NCBI RefSeq assembly: GCF_963678975.1
Contig: NC_089278.1
Coordinates: 12,365,479 to 12,429,478 of the forward strand
Length of the DNA stretch: 64,000 nucleotides
Reading direction: 5' to 3'
From: Dysidea avara
Taxonomy: Eukaryota; Porifera; Demospongiae; Dictyoceratida; Dysideidae
Shown here: positions 10,621 through 34,074 of the stretch, one piece after another
Numbering within the stretch: the stretch's first letter is position 1
Layout: each line of letters starts with the position of its first letter
The notes under the pieces: model-generated
Database searches by the model: none
What the model saw: the letters and a program-made list of their open reading frames with translations, nothing else
What the model was told of the DNA's origin: nothing
Program-made: the position numbers and the translations under genes

Positions 10621-11766
10621 ATAGTGTGTTGTGCACTCCAAGAGGTTGGCACACCACAATTTTCCACACACATATGTGTAGTGCTGTGTTAGGATGATCC
10701 ACATACCAAGTTTGAGCAGAATCACTACTGTCATTGCAGAGATATACACAATTAAATTTTGTACAAATTTCTTCATTTATTGCTGTTTTGTACATTTTAC
10801 AAATGACATGTAAATGCATACTCCAATAACTTTGAAATTTAGCACAAATAAAAGGAGTCTAAAGGAGAATATAGTCAATTGGTAGAAATCAGATAAAGTT
10901 TATGATGCAACTTTTGATTTGATGAAAGTGTGATCTGTAGACAGAGGCTGCCCATGAATCGATCTCTTTTCTGATTATATAAATTAATAGGACTAATCAC
11001 TGAAAAGTTGCTGTATGGAGACAAGTAATCTGGTAAATATGAAACTTGGTACACAAGTTTCTGCAATATTGACCTACATGGAGGTGTGTATATAGGACAT
11101 ATTTACTAAGACCATCATCAGATGAGAATGTGTAAGTACAATAAAGAAAAAAGAAAAATAATGAACAAGTGAAGTCCTCGCACAACATGTGACCACTAAA
11201 AGACTTACAATTGTAGGGAAAATATGTGTGTGAGACACTGTATACAAAAACATGGCAGAAGGGTAAATAAAGAGTTGGAGCCCTTCCACTCTTGTTCATG
11301 TGGGTACAGTCTTTGATCGAGATACTCTAATAGAGCAGTCACATACTCAAATAACAAGATCCAACTGTACAATTAATAATCAATAATCACCTCCTGCCTG
11401 CATCAGCTTTCGCTCTACTAGGTGATGGGAAACAAGCAATATAGTAATGATGGCCTAATAAATACAATTTGCAGTTTGAATTCAATTCTGCATATAGATC
11501 ATGATAAGTGAATTACTTCCCTTATAGTTGATTAGAAATTTCAGATGGCTCTACAGGACTATTCACAATGACAAGAACAAAAGGCTCAGTACAGTAGCTA
11601 TGGAAATAACACCTCCCGTCCCCGGGAAGGTACAAACAATGGACTGGACTACTGGACTGGTGTTTTCCCTTTCATTTTTTACATTCCAGGGTACAGGGTT
11701 GTTTGTTGCTGTACTTGTAAAAAAGAAATGCCTACTTGGTACATTCTCCACCAAAAAGAATCCTAT
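10621..11766. other. Non-coding; carries one copy of the CTCTAATAGAGCAGTCA motif
   Basis: The motif with its GATCGAGATA lead is at 11315-11342. No coding potential is supported. Several open frames here are low-complexity or lack splice context. Confidence 0.5.
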
Positions 11767-12468
11767 TAGTATAGCGGCACAACCAAAAAATTGTGCACTT
11801 TTTCATAAAGCCATGAAACTTTCCTCATAAATAGTAGTCCTCAATACATGTATTTTTAGATACAGTGCCATCACTGATTTGACCTTGGGTGACTTTTACG
11901 GCCATTTTTGAACAGAAAAATGATCACTTTTGTCTTTAACTCCCTGAGGCAGTAATTAACATGTTAAAACATGGTACCAAACAAAAGATCTTGCTGATAG
12001 AAACAATTTGGTTTTTATTTGAAGTCAATAGGTGATTTCATTCTTAAGTTGTGAGAGTTTTCATTAGCTGCAAAATTTGATAAATTTATGCATAATTATC
12101 TGCCCACAGGTAATTCACACCTCGAGGGCAGGTAAATTTATCAACTTTTGCAGCTAGTAAAAATGACCATAACTTTGTAATGAAATCACCTAGCTATTGA
12201 CTTCAAATAAAAACCAAGTTGTTTCTATCAGCAAGATCTTTTGCTTGGTACCATGTTTTAACAAGTTAATTACTGCCTCAGGGAGTTAAAGACAAAAATG
12301 ATCAATTTTCTGTACAAAAATGGCCGTAAAAGTCACCAAAGGTCAACTCAGCGATGGCACTATATCTAAAATTACATGTCATGAAGAGTACTATTTATGT
12401 GTAAAGTTTCATGGTTTCATGAAAAAGTGCACAATATTGCCAATTTTGGGGGCTACGCCGCTATACTA
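11767..12468. mobile_element. 702-bp foldback element, TAGTATAGCGGC ends
   Basis: Arms of about 330 bp meet in a short centre near 12110, and TAGTATAGCGGC is complementary at the two ends. TAT flanks both sides (11764-11766 and 12469-12471), so the duplication is TA or TAT. Internal sequence such as GACCTTTGGTGACTTTTACG is shared with the arms of the foldback at 32282-34074, so both belong to one superfamily. Confidence 0.75.
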
Positions 12469-12487
12469 TATAGCAGACTGCTTGTAT

Positions 12488-12515
12488 CAAGAGTCCATAA
12501 TATTATGGACTCTTG
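12488..12515. mobile_element. 28-bp perfect palindrome with exact 7-bp TSD (CAAGAG family, minimal form)
   Basis: The left half is CAAGAGTCCATAAT and the right half is its exact complement, with no spacer. CTTGTAT lies directly on both sides (12481-12487 and 12516-12522). Confidence 0.75.
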
Positions 12516-12539
12516 CTTGTATACATAGCATGCCCTGTT

Positions 12540-12700
12540 TCAAACTTGAATGCAGGGCCGGGGGAAGCTCTTAGTGGTTGGTCAGGCAACAAACCAGGTA
12601 ATGATTCAGAGATTGTGATGAGTGTCTTCTAGGGGGTCTGGAGGTATTCCCCCCCTCCAGGAATATTTTGAATTTTTAGTGTTTGTAAACCACATTCTAA
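12540..12700. repeat. Fragment of a G/C-rich subterminal transposon end
   Basis: GGGGGTCTGGAGG followed by CCCCCCCTCCAGGAA and a T-rich tail resembles the subterminal hairpins of the CAGTGGC element at 4266. Only one end is recognisable. Confidence 0.35.
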
Positions 12701-13105
12701 AGCAAATTTAGCACTTTAAAAGAGTTGATTTTAAGATATTGCTTCATACATATACTGACTTTTGTAACTTCCCTAGTTGTCACACTACCTTTCTATATGT
12801 TGTAAAGTCTAATAATAATAATTTCGTTTATACAATTGCAACCTACCTCTCGGCAGAGCTGGAAGAATGTCCACCGCACTGGTCACCATGCGCTTCGATC
12901 ATTAGACGTACGAATATATTAGAGGATAAACAAGTGGTACATGAAGTTGGTTGCACATTCTTTTACTGTATTAAAGGTTGGAATGGTTAGTATCTGTCTA
13001 CAAACAGATATAAATTAGTGTATATCATATCTGATGACGTAACTACTATACAGAGCTACCTTATTATTGTGTATTAACTTAGCTAGGCATGTGCTCACTT
13101 GACTG

Positions 13106-13201
13106 GCTGGGCTGTGAAAATCTGCTACAGCAGTGGTTGTAGTGCTTCCACCGCTGGGCTGTGAAAATCTGCTACAGCAGTGGCTGTAGTGCTTCCACCA
13201 G
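13106..13201. repeat. Tandem duplication of a 47-bp unit
   Basis: GGGCTGTGAAAATCTGCTAC...GTGCTTCCACC is repeated twice, with one visible difference (GGTTGTAG versus GGCTGTAG). Confidence 0.8.
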
Positions 13202-13692
13202 CCCTGGAATGTGTTAATTTGATAGTAAAATTTAGCTCGATGCATGTTAAAGAAAGTGTAACAGCCAATGTGCCTAACAAAAATGTTGAAAAATACAATC
13301 AAAATCCAAAAAAGCACCAGTCCAGTAGACCAGTCCAGTGTTTGTACCTTCCCCTACACAATACCAAAACTATAGGTTGTATACAATCACTGGACTGAAT
13401 TTTTTTTTTAGCACATAGCTATATGGGCAACTGGTTGTAGTTATTGCTACATTCATTGAATGTAAAAATCCAGGTGAATCTGTCTACTTGGTACTGCCCA
13501 TTCATCTTAGGATTGAGTGAAATTTGCATAATAACTCCCTCTCTTGGCATAGTCTCTATTGTATGATTACCATTCAATATAGTTAACTGTCTTACTATTC
13601 CATAGCTGCAACTGGGCAATGTTGACAAGTCTAGCATGATCACACCTTTTCTTTATGTGCGGGGAGTGGTCTAACTACATGAGACTTACAGC

Positions 13693-13733
13693 CAAGGGTT
13701 TATAATATAGTAATGGTATATTATGAACTCTTG
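13693..13733. mobile_element. 41-bp CAAGAG-family palindrome, 7-bp TSD with one mismatch
   Basis: The ends are CAAGGGTTTATAATATA and the imperfect complement TATATTATGAACTCTTG. Flanks are TTACAGC and TTACAAC. Confidence 0.6.
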
Positions 13734-14763
13734 TTACAACCAGTTGCCTTAATATTTGGTAACAAGTTAATGTTGTGCTACTTCTAAAAACCAGGAGCCC
13801 ATGCAATTAATACTATCCCATTCTAACTAAATAGGTAATTAATCAGCCATGTATATATATTCATGCTATAGTTATTAGTAATTTAGCAAGATAATTAGAA
13901 TTTGTAAATACTGTAATTTAGCATATTTCGTAATTCTTTCATTATTTTGTAATTCGGTAATTACATGCTATGCACTGCTAAGAAAGCATAACTATAACAA
14001 ACCACTTTAAACTGCAAATTACACACAAAAAAGTATCTTCTCAACTGTTTTATAGTGTGTCTATCATATTTTCTTGTGCGAATTGTATAGAGAAAGCCTC
14101 GAGGCTGCCTTTCATTTTCGCAAAGGCCTCTGGCCTCCAATGTTGTTCTAAAGTTGTTAAACGTCTATAAAGCCGAAAGGGAACACCGTTCAAGGAGTAT
14201 ATGAAGAGTAGCCATATCCGTATTTCAGACTGCCGAGAAGAAACCAAAGTTTATGTGTGTAGAAGTTAAATACACACTTAATTTAGCTTTCAATTCTTAC
14301 ATACTGGCTGCTTTTTACCATTTTTGCTCACGTAGGTGCATACGGGCAAACAAACATAGGTACAGTAGGCATGCACGTTTTTACGAAAACAATTTCTGTA
14401 AACAAGGCGCGTGTCCACAGCCGACTGTGGGCACGTGCCTGGTTTAAATCTCTGTTCCGTTCAGCTATTCAATGCATTCGAGGTGTGCGTTCATCCATTG
14501 GTGCTTACACTAGGGCTCTATCACCAATGGATTTAGTGCAAGTGGAGTCCCGCATGTCAGAATAACATGCTGGCTGCGTTACTCTGCTTTTCTATTGTCT
14601 TTTACAGTTGTCCAGCACGTTCCTTTCTTTGTGCTGGGGGTGGTTGGCAAGGGAAGTCCATCAAGCCTGGGTGAATAATAAAAAAAAAGGTTTAAAAAGG
14701 GGTGTAGTCCAGTCCAGTGAAACTACATACACAAACTTCATGCACCGCTTTCAGTGTTTTAAA
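13734..14763. other. Non-coding or unidentified
   Basis: Two short open frames (14371-14565 plus, 14050-14247 minus) show no domain I recognise and have no convincing splice partners. No repeat structure was seen. Confidence 0.4.
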
Positions 14764-14767
14764 TTAA

Positions 14768-15374
14768 CCCTTAAACCCGCATAATCCAGAAAACTGGATT
14801 TAAACTTAATAAATATGCATGCTTTACACAAAGCGCTGTAACTTTTGAAGCGTCCATCCTATGGCTATGCAATTTACGTCATTCTACTTGTGATGTAGCA
14901 AGGATTAAAATGATACCTAGGGTTTTACCCTAATGCTAAATGGTGAGGCCAAAACTAGCCGTGAAAATAACTTTTCGGTAAGGAAACACGCAAACCCATT
15001 ACATACCTTTATAAAATGGTCGATAACTCGATGGTAGTTGATCCTATTACCTTGCAACAACTTCCATTCAATTCGTCGTGAAATTTTGCATCAGGCCATA
15101 TATGACTCACATGAGTAAACCCACAATCAAAATTAAACACATGGCAAGAATTTAGAAACACGGAGACGCGACTCATCACTGTTCACCGCTTCATAACAAG
15201 TAAGCCACTGTAGTTACAGTGTTCATTTAACCTTCTCCAAGTAGCCCAGTAAACACACTTTTAATCTATGTGAATTTGTAGGCTGTAAGAGTTAAGTTAC
15301 CTGACCTAGTGTCACCATGCATGCCCATATTGTGTAAACACACATTTCCGAAGAGTTCTCTGCGGGTTTAAGGG
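14768..15374. mobile_element. piggyBac-like MITE, TTAA target duplication
   Basis: It starts CCCTTAAACCCGC and ends with the complement GCGGGTTTAAGGG. TTAA flanks at 14764-14767 and 15375-15378. CCC ends plus TTAA duplication are typical of piggyBac. There is no transposase, and the 607-bp interior has no long frame. Confidence 0.75.
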
Positions 15375-15700
15375 TTAACTAATAAATTGTAATGGGCTGA
15401 GATGCCTAGGCAATGAGTATTGCTAGGCTAGGCCGCAGGCCTTTGTGCATGCCTATACCTTCAGTGTCGTATCTGGACCTTCCCTATTGGTAGGGCACAG
15501 CTAGGGCACTGTATATGCAGGGGCATGGGCCCCCCCCAGAAAATTTTTTAATTTTAACAGCTGCAAAATGGCATCTGAGGCCATTTCAACAACAAAAAAC
15601 ATTTATAGCTATTATTAACCTGTTCAGATTGTACAGTAGTTAACACTAGCTAACAACATTAGAACAAGACAACACTAAACTAGCTAGTCTACACCTATAC

Positions 15701-16348
15701 TAGAGCTGCACCGATTCTAGTATCGTTATTGGGCCAATATTGCTGTTTTCATGAAGTATCGGAATCGGCCATTATATTGTTGCAAATACCCATTCTTATA
15801 ACGTGCGAGGAGAATAAAATAACGTTCGTTTAGCTACTTGCTTATTTTACTAGCACAGTGGACACCTAAAAGCATCGTGGCACTGAAGTATAACACTAAT
15901 AGCTAACTACCAGCAAAATTACTGATCTAAGCTGAAACTCATACGTGTGAAAATGCTTTACTGAGAAAAAGATCGATATTCTCTAATAGAACAGTCAATA
16001 ACTCTAATAGAGCAATCAGGTAGAAGTGACTTTCAGTATTAGAATCTTTTGTTTCTGTAAGCACATTATGATATTATCTACACTTCTCCAGAAGTATACT
16101 GGAATATCCACTAGTTTGCATTTCAATGACTTCTTTCTTTGTGGATCTTGATTAGCTACTTCATTATAAACATGAACTATACTGAAAACATGTACAAGAA
16201 TACCATGAAATGCACTATATAATAAATACATGCACTATGAAGTAGCTACTTTGAGGTACTTGGTATCGGTACTTGTACTTGCAGATACTTCCCAGCTTAG
16301 TACTTGGTATTTGAAGTATCGGTAAAATGTGGAATCGGTGCAGCCCTA
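15701..16348. mobile_element. hAT MITE with exact 8-bp TSD
   Basis: The ends are TAGAGCTGCACCG and the complement of TAGGGCTGCACCG, the GGGCTGCACGATT-type terminus known from animal hAT elements. ACCTATAC flanks exactly on both sides (15693-15700 and 16349-16356). The interior carries two copies of the CTCTAATAGARCARTCA motif (15971-16020). Confidence 0.85.
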
Positions 16349-16439
16349 ACCTATACATGATGAAACGCTACAAATCTTATAATTAGGATCTATAGATATG
16401 ATGATTATAAACTAACTACAAGAACACTAGGAAGGCACA

Positions 16440-17287
16440 AGGGGGTAGGACAAGCCCACGTGAATTCGTAATAGCATTACGTAAGACCCTTAGCGCTACT
16501 AAAATATATTTAAAAGAAACGGATTCTTCTACCTCTCTATAGGGATATATCCAACACGGACGATTGTTTGTGGTTGTGTGATAAATGTGGAGACCGTTAG
16601 TGGCGAATTGGTGATCACCACGTGTCGTCATTTTGGAATGCTGATTTCTTCATAACGGTTTTGTATTTCTTCACAAAAATCACACCTTTGTAAAGTACAT
16701 ACATGGTAGAACTCCATTATGCATAAACAAACTCCAATCAATTCCTGTCACCACTTTAATCTTAACACTAACTCTACAAGATCTCATCCACTGACTTTGC
16801 AGACTCGATCTTCTTCCATCAATGCATTTAGATATTCCTTCTACGTGAACACACCATTTGTTTGGAACTCAATCCCATATGAAATTTTGTCCTTACCATC
16901 ACGCTTATTTAGATCACGGCTCCGATGTTACTTGTTTAACTGATGTCTCTCACTTAGTATTACTTTTTGTATAGTTGTTTTTGTTTGCTCATTTGTTGTT
17001 TTTGTTTGCTTGTAGATAGTCAATTTTTTTTTTAAAGTCAATGTTTCTGTATTGCTTTTTGTACTGTGTATGTGTTTTGGGGACCACCTTGTACAGGCTA
17101 TGAGCCTTTTGTGTACCCTTTCTTTAGATAAAATTGATAATAATAACTCAAATATCTATCGAACCTTGTCAAACCTCTCGATCGATATTTTATACAGTAA
17201 CCATTTGCTCACATGAAATATTATCAAGCATCACTTAAATGCATTGCATAATGTACATCAGTTCACGTGGGCTTGTCCTACCCCCCT
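16440..17287. mobile_element. Inverted-repeat element with GGGGGTAGGACAAGC ends, interrupted by a LINE relic
   Basis: The left end GGGGGTAGGACAAGCCCACG is complementary to the right end (TTCACGTGGGCTTGTCCTAC). The middle holds a LINE 3' fragment. Confidence 0.6.
16719..17150 (+). mobile_element. LINE 3' fragment (reverse-transcriptase C-terminus plus 3' UTR)
   Basis: The translation contains RSSSINAFRYSFYVNTPFVW followed by NSIPYEILSLP. This is the usual extreme C-terminus of CR1/L2/jockey-type ORF2 proteins (R..F+......WNSLP....). It is followed by a 3' UTR with GGGGACCACCTTGTACAGGC and an AATAATAA tail near 17140. The copy is truncated at the 5' end and inactive. Confidence 0.6.
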
Positions 17288-17310
17288 GAGGAAGGCATAA
17301 TTAATATCAC

Positions 17311-17770
17311 CAAGAGTTCATAATATATATACTAAGGAGAGTATCCTACTCTCATATACCCCTGTAGAAGGGCGTATCGTGAAGTTATGACGTAACACTT
17401 CTGAGTTCGCCCGTTTTTCTTTGTATAATTAATGATGTCATTAGTTGAACATGGTATCGATTGAACGCGTGCCTACCAATGTCGCTAGCAACCAAATTAA
17501 CTCCAGCTCTAAGCGTTTCTCACCCAACTACAATCATTCCTTCATGGGTTAAGACCGCTTCGTAGGCATTTCTTACTAGACCATTCGCGAATACAGCTAT
17601 CCTGAGCGTCGCAAGTGTGAAATGGTGCTAACGATTCTTGTACTTTTACGGCTTCCCATACGTCACAAACCACAACATCTTGTCATTACATCATAACTTC
17701 ACGATATGCCCTTCTACAGGGGCATATGAGAGTAAGATACTCTCCAGTATATATATATTATGAGCTCTTG
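17311..17770. mobile_element. CAAGAG palindromic element, long form (460 bp), 7-bp TSD
   Basis: The left end is CAAGAGTTCATAATATATAT; the complement of the right end begins CAAGAGCTCATAATATATAT. The arms are about 90 bp. ATATCAC flanks exactly (17304-17310 and 17771-17777). Its first 27 bases equal those of the 46-bp copy at 53490. Confidence 0.8.
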
Positions 17771-18216
17771 ATATCACCAACAACAGGATAAGTAGTAATT
17801 TGATCACGTGGTCAATTGGTGGGCGTTAATTAGAATCGTCGTAATTATTGGCTTCGTGACAGCTCAACACTAATAGTTTGGTGAGTAATTTAGTGCAGAA
17901 TAAGTTCACTTGTTAGATAATGCAATGACCTGGCCATGAAAAGCTGGTGATTGTGGGTTTTGAAGTCTTCAGTTTGGTAGGGCACTAGCCAAATTTAGCA
18001 GGGCCTAGCATAGGCCCTACTGTAGATACGCCACTGCATATCTTGATTTCTTCCAAAAAAATAAGCCGGCTTTATATTATTTTCGCTACAGGTCCGTTTA
18101 TCATCATTTTTACGGTGCACCAACATCACTTACGTTGAGAAGTGGTTCTGAAGTCTTGCAGAGGCTTTGATCCAGTAGTGCTTAGGTTTAGTTCTGCCAT
18201 TTTCGTGTGTACATTA

Positions 18217-18766
18217 CTAGTCTCGCGTGGCCAGACCCTTTCCGCGCAGCCGCTTATCGATTGGAAATTATAAGCGCCGCGCTACAAGGGTCTGGAATAG
18301 TTCATGAACATGAAATTTTTCGGCACGTTATTGGTGACAATTGATTGATTGGGTAACACCTAAGATACAAAGGTACAAAATGCAACGTGTGTTCCCTTGA
18401 ATCTTTAGTCTGTTTTGATCGAAAATCCGCTTAAAACCTTTCGCCTACTTTCCTTGTAACTCGAGATGAACTGAGCTTGTTTGTCTTTATTCAGCCATAC
18501 TTGTTGAAGATTCAGTAGTGGGTAGATGGAAAAATCTACACGGGTCGATGCTCGTCATCCCCAGAGGCCTTCTTGAGCTCATTCTTCAGTAATCAGATCA
18601 CTTTGGCGATTAAGGGATCGCGTGAGCCAATTTACACTCCCCAACCACTGGGGATTGTAGATTTTTTTAAATACATGAACTATTCCAGACCCTTGTAGCG
18701 CGGCGCTTATAATTTCCAATCGATAAGCGGCTGCGCGGAAAGGGTGGTCTGGCCACGCGAGACTAG
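18217..18766. mobile_element. MITE with about 90-bp CpG-rich terminal inverted repeats
   Basis: The ends CTAGTCTCGCGTGGCCAGAC are complementary, and the arms run through GCTTATCGATTGGAAATTAT to about 18309 and 18672. The duplication is CTA or TA. A diverged relative lies at 35217-35345. The arms are strikingly richer in CpG than the surroundings. Confidence 0.8.
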
Positions 18767-19125
18767 GGCGTCACTGTGACCGTATTTAAAATCAACCACG
18801 CCGTCACTGGTAACGTGAGCGAATCACGTGCACCCACATTTCTAAGAGGCAGGCGCCGCCTAAATAATCTTATCATCATTGTGAAATTTAATCATAGATA
18901 ATTTATACTTTAATTAAAACTACTCTCCTAGGAAATTCCGTGCACCCAAACTATTACACATACAGTGCAGTACATTGACATACCAAGTGGAGTAACAAGT
19001 TAAAATAATAAATAAGTGCTAACTACACTGCAAGATTAAAAAAAGCCACTGAACTCTGGTGGAATATCACACCTCATAATAAATAACTATGTATAGTAGC
19101 TGTCTTATACTAATATGTTCCTTCT

Positions 19126-30177
<11,052 letters not shown>

Positions 30178-31347
30178 CTTGCGAGGTGACAATCAAACTA
30201 GTAGAACTTAAAACGATAACATACGATCACGTGAGTCTAATTAAGCGCGTTGAGCCTCGCGTTGAGCAGGTGTCTTTGGTCGTTAAAACGTTGACTAGGC
30301 ATCAACTCGCTACTTCATGTTGTTTATAAACATGTAGGTCCACATCAAAGCCCGTACTTAACAATCTAAATTACCAGTTTAACTCAGCTATGTAGCTAGC
30401 CTAGCTGCTACTCATGGTTCCGCTTGTACTGCTGTGACACTTCAATGGCCACCCAAACAATCATGATAACCGAGTAGCTAACACAGATAGCTGCAAAATT
30501 TTAGCCAATTATAGCACTGTTCTGGCCAAATTCCCGGCAATGAGCATCAGTCTTCAGTGCTGAGGGAATACCACAAAATCGAGGCACAACTTCATTTCCA
30601 GTCGTTATTTTAAAATGATAGCTAGTATACAGTACTTCACACACATGTATGCACACACATGTATGCACACACATGTATGCACACACATATTAGCTGCACA
30701 TGATGTGTCGTTATGCTATGTTCTCAATTTGAAGTGTGCATGTAGTACTATAGCTATACTGATTTGTACTTTGTACTGATTATTGCAGTCAATATCATGT
30801 GCCCATGCACATCTGTATGCATGAGCTGGGGGAAGAGTAGCTAGTTATGCTAGTCTGCATGTATATCATAAATCAAACTGCTCCATTAAGGTGATGTTAT
30901 ATGAGTCAATGATGGCTCTGCCATCTCAGTAATTCTAGGCCCTGAATGGCTGGCACTTCATGCCTTTTGTACACCATAATGATTCATTGAATTATAACTA
31001 AGTACATGCCCTGCATGCTGGCATATAGCTAACCATATAACATGTATGATAGCTATATAGCATAATAGGCTTTCCCTGATTGGCATACCTACATAGTCAA
31101 TTATAAATAGGGCAGAAATCTATAAAGGGGCAGCGAGATGGGTCATTGGGGGGGGGGGGGGCTATCGATTAACAAACATGCTAGTGTTTCAGACTTGATG
31201 ACTATGATATTTGCACTAAATTTACCATGTTGTAAAAATGAGTTCATCTATCAATGTACCACCTCACTTACAACACCCGCTGATTCCATCCTCTCCACTT
31301 TGCACAGTACATTACTGTACGTACCATGATCATTCACAACATATTAC
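30178..31347. other. Upstream flank of PDE3; non-coding
   Basis: Probably includes the PDE3 5' UTR and promoter (minus strand), but no TATA box or other element stands out. A short ACACATGTATGC tandem lies at 30640-30690 and a 16-base G-run at about 31146-31161. Confidence 0.4.
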
Positions 31348-31381
31348 CAAGAGCATATAATGGGGAAGGGATATGTTCTTG
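31348..31381. mobile_element. 34-bp CAAGAG-family palindrome with exact 7-bp TSD
   Basis: It begins CAAGAGCATAT and ends with ATATGTTCTTG, nearly complementary. ATATTAC flanks exactly on both sides (31341-31347 and 31382-31388). Confidence 0.65.
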
Positions 31382-32281
31382 ATATTACCAGATGAGTTTC
31401 TTCCCTGTTACACCACCAAATGATGTGATTTTGATTAATAAATTAATTGATTTGATTTCACAGTAATCAGCACAGTTGTTCTTCCTTGTACCAGAGTTCA
31501 CACACGCACGCACGTACGCATGTACGCACGCACGCACACACGCACGCACACACACACACACCTACAAAACTACAAAAAGAAAAAGTTATACAATTACATT
31601 TACAAAAAAAAAACATAATAACAAAAGTACAATATTCATGGATAGTGAACTGATGTGATTCAAACTTGATTTTCTGATTATTTACATTTTTGCTGACAGG
31701 TCATACTTATTATTTTATACATATTTTTGTAATTATGTACTTGCAACTAATATACATGTACATCATTGTTTACTGGAGCTGTGATGTTTCAGCTCACTGG
31801 GATACTATAGCAACAAATGCGCATGCCTATTCCAGTTACAAATCAATCAATCAATCAATCAAATTATTATAAATACTGATTCATTGCTCAGCCTGCACCA
31901 CAGGAAGGTAAAGATGATCGTATATGAATATATAAGGATGAAAATTTGGATGCATGTCAAGCAGTATACAACTAGCTGCCTATAAGCATGGTTATAGCCA
32001 GATCATTAAAAAGACCATGGCAAATTAATTGCATTTTGCAATTGCAATCCTCTATAAGTGCATGCTTAGCCAACAACATATTCTGTTTACCACTACACGA
32101 TGCTGGCATGCATGTCGTTTTCATAAAAAAACTCTAAATTAAGACTCACGTAGCTATATAAGCACATAACATGAGCTGGCCACATTAACAGATTAACAGA
32201 TTCAGATGACTTAAAATTCATATGAGTAAAATGACAATATACATGCATGCATGTGCATGTTACACTCATAGTTAATAGTCA
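31382..32281. other. Non-coding with short microsatellite (CACG/CA at 31498-31562)
   Basis: Mixed CACGCACGTACG and CACA repeats, then AT-rich DNA. An AATC tandem lies at about 31847-31861. No gene seen. Confidence 0.5.
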
Positions 32282-34074
32282 GGGTTGTAAGCCTTTAAAA
32301 AAAGTCTTTTTGTACACTTTGGATAAAATCATGAAACTTGGCAAAAAGTTTGTGTGTATGAAAAAAATTATTTTTTGATAGGGAGCCACCTCAGATTTGA
32401 CCTTTGGTGACCTTTACAGGCAATTTAATGCTCAAAAACTGTCAGTTTTTGTCTCTATATTTTCATGTTTGTATGTGGTGTCAAATTGAAGTATTTGCCC
32501 TAAAGAATAAGTTGGTTTTTACAGAAAGTCTATAACTTATTCTGTTCTAAAGTTACAATGATTTTTGTGGTACTATTGTCTCCCGCCCACACACAATTTT
32601 GAAATATGTGCAGGAAGAAGGTTTACTTTTCAATACTTTATAATTTTTTAAGGCTTTACAACACAAGTGCTGAAGGTCTGTAGGACACCCAGTCTTACAG
32701 CCTGTTGAAATTTGTTGTGTTTGAAAAGATGGAGAAAGGAGAAAAATCCATGACTGGAATTACCTAGGCAGCCAGAGGCAGCCTTAAACCTGCAGCCATC
32801 CGAATAATGCTCAAACGCTTACAGGAGTCTGCCAGGCAGCCAGGATGTTCAATTTCATGTATATGTATCCATAGGAACTCTAGAGAGTGACTTATTATCT
32901 CAAAGTACCCCAGGTGGAACCAAATGGACATTAGTATATTTATTAAGACTTTATACAGCACAAGTATATGAAAGGTCTGTAGGACACCTGCATGGTCCTA
33001 CACCCTGTTTAAAGTTGTTACATAAAGTGTATACTTATTCTGTATAACAATTTGACATAATTAAATAGGCATGATACTTAGGGATAGATCAATTGACTGC
33101 CATGGGTTACATGCCCATGCAGGTCATTATTCTGAATGGCAGGTTTATGTACGAGATACAACTTGTGTAAATTCCACTAAATTTTAGCTGCATGTTTTTG
33201 TATGAATTCACATTTCGACTAAGCTTTCCGGATTTTACTTTTATTGAATTGTCATAGTGAAGACCATTGTTTGTGTTTTATAGACTAAAGTTTGCAATTG
33301 CAGAAATTTCTGCTATGAACTCGCAAATATATGGTATCACTAATATCTATCACTGAAGAATATTTGAAACCACCCTATACAATAGCAACTCAGTATATTA
33401 GTGCATATCATACTATATAAGCATTGTTCTTATTATATTTTTTAAAGCAGAATGGGGAATTGTTACAGGGTGACAACTAAACATATACTGCATGCTTAAG
33501 TGTAGCTACTGGCTATTTTTAGGCATTAGCACCATTTTAACCAAGTGTTCTATCTTATGTTGACAAGTATGTAGTGCATTTTACTGTACAATGTACATTC
33601 TATGTCTAGAAGTTAACTTTATAGAAATGTGGTCTCTTAACACAGGCAGTCACTATATGACAGGTTCCACCTTACAATTGTAAATGATATCACATATCTA
33701 ACTCAGCATATGTTGGAAATACAAATCTGCACTATATAAACCATACTGCATGATGTGCGTGGGCGGGAGAAAATAGGGCTACATTTTGCTCTTATAAATG
33801 GCTATAACTTCGCAATAGTAAAAGCTATGGACTTTCTTTAAATGTTAGTGTACTCTTCAGAGCAAGAGCATTAATTTGACACTAAGTTTGTGAATTTTGA
33901 ACCATTTACAGGTGAGACAGATGAAAAACTGACCATTTTAAGCATTAAATTTGGTGTAAAGGTCATCAAAGGTCAAATCTGAGGTGGCTCCCTATCAAAC
34001 AATAACCTTTATGATATGCACATGTGGAAAGTTTCATGCTTTTATCTAAAAGTGCACAAAAAAGGTCTTAGCAC
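32282..34074. mobile_element. 1.8-kb foldback element with about 310-bp inverted arms
   Basis: The left arm (32282-32590) and right arm (33758-34074) are complementary, with shared blocks GGGAGCCACCTCAGATTTGA, ATAAAATCATGAAACTT and CCCGCCCAC. The middle contains a direct repeat pair (about 32640-32715 and 32940-33018, GGTCTGTAGGACACC). It is related to 11767-12468 through the GACCTTTGGTGAC block. No transposase. Confidence 0.7.

Larger units (their letters stand above)
15462..18036. mobile_element. Host element of a nested insertion cluster, CAGTG ends
   Basis: The left end is CAGTGTCGTATCTGGA and the right end, complemented, is CAGTGGCGTATCTACA. Subterminal TAGGGCAC...CCTA blocks occur on both sides. 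It contains the insertions at 15701-16348, 16440-17287 (itself holding a LINE fragment) and 17311-17770. No clean target duplication was seen. Confidence 0.55.

Noticed and set aside
15395-15430. TGTAATGGGCTGAGATGCC as a solo LTR of the element at 1889
   Set aside because: Only the first dozen bases resemble the LTR start; the rest does not align.
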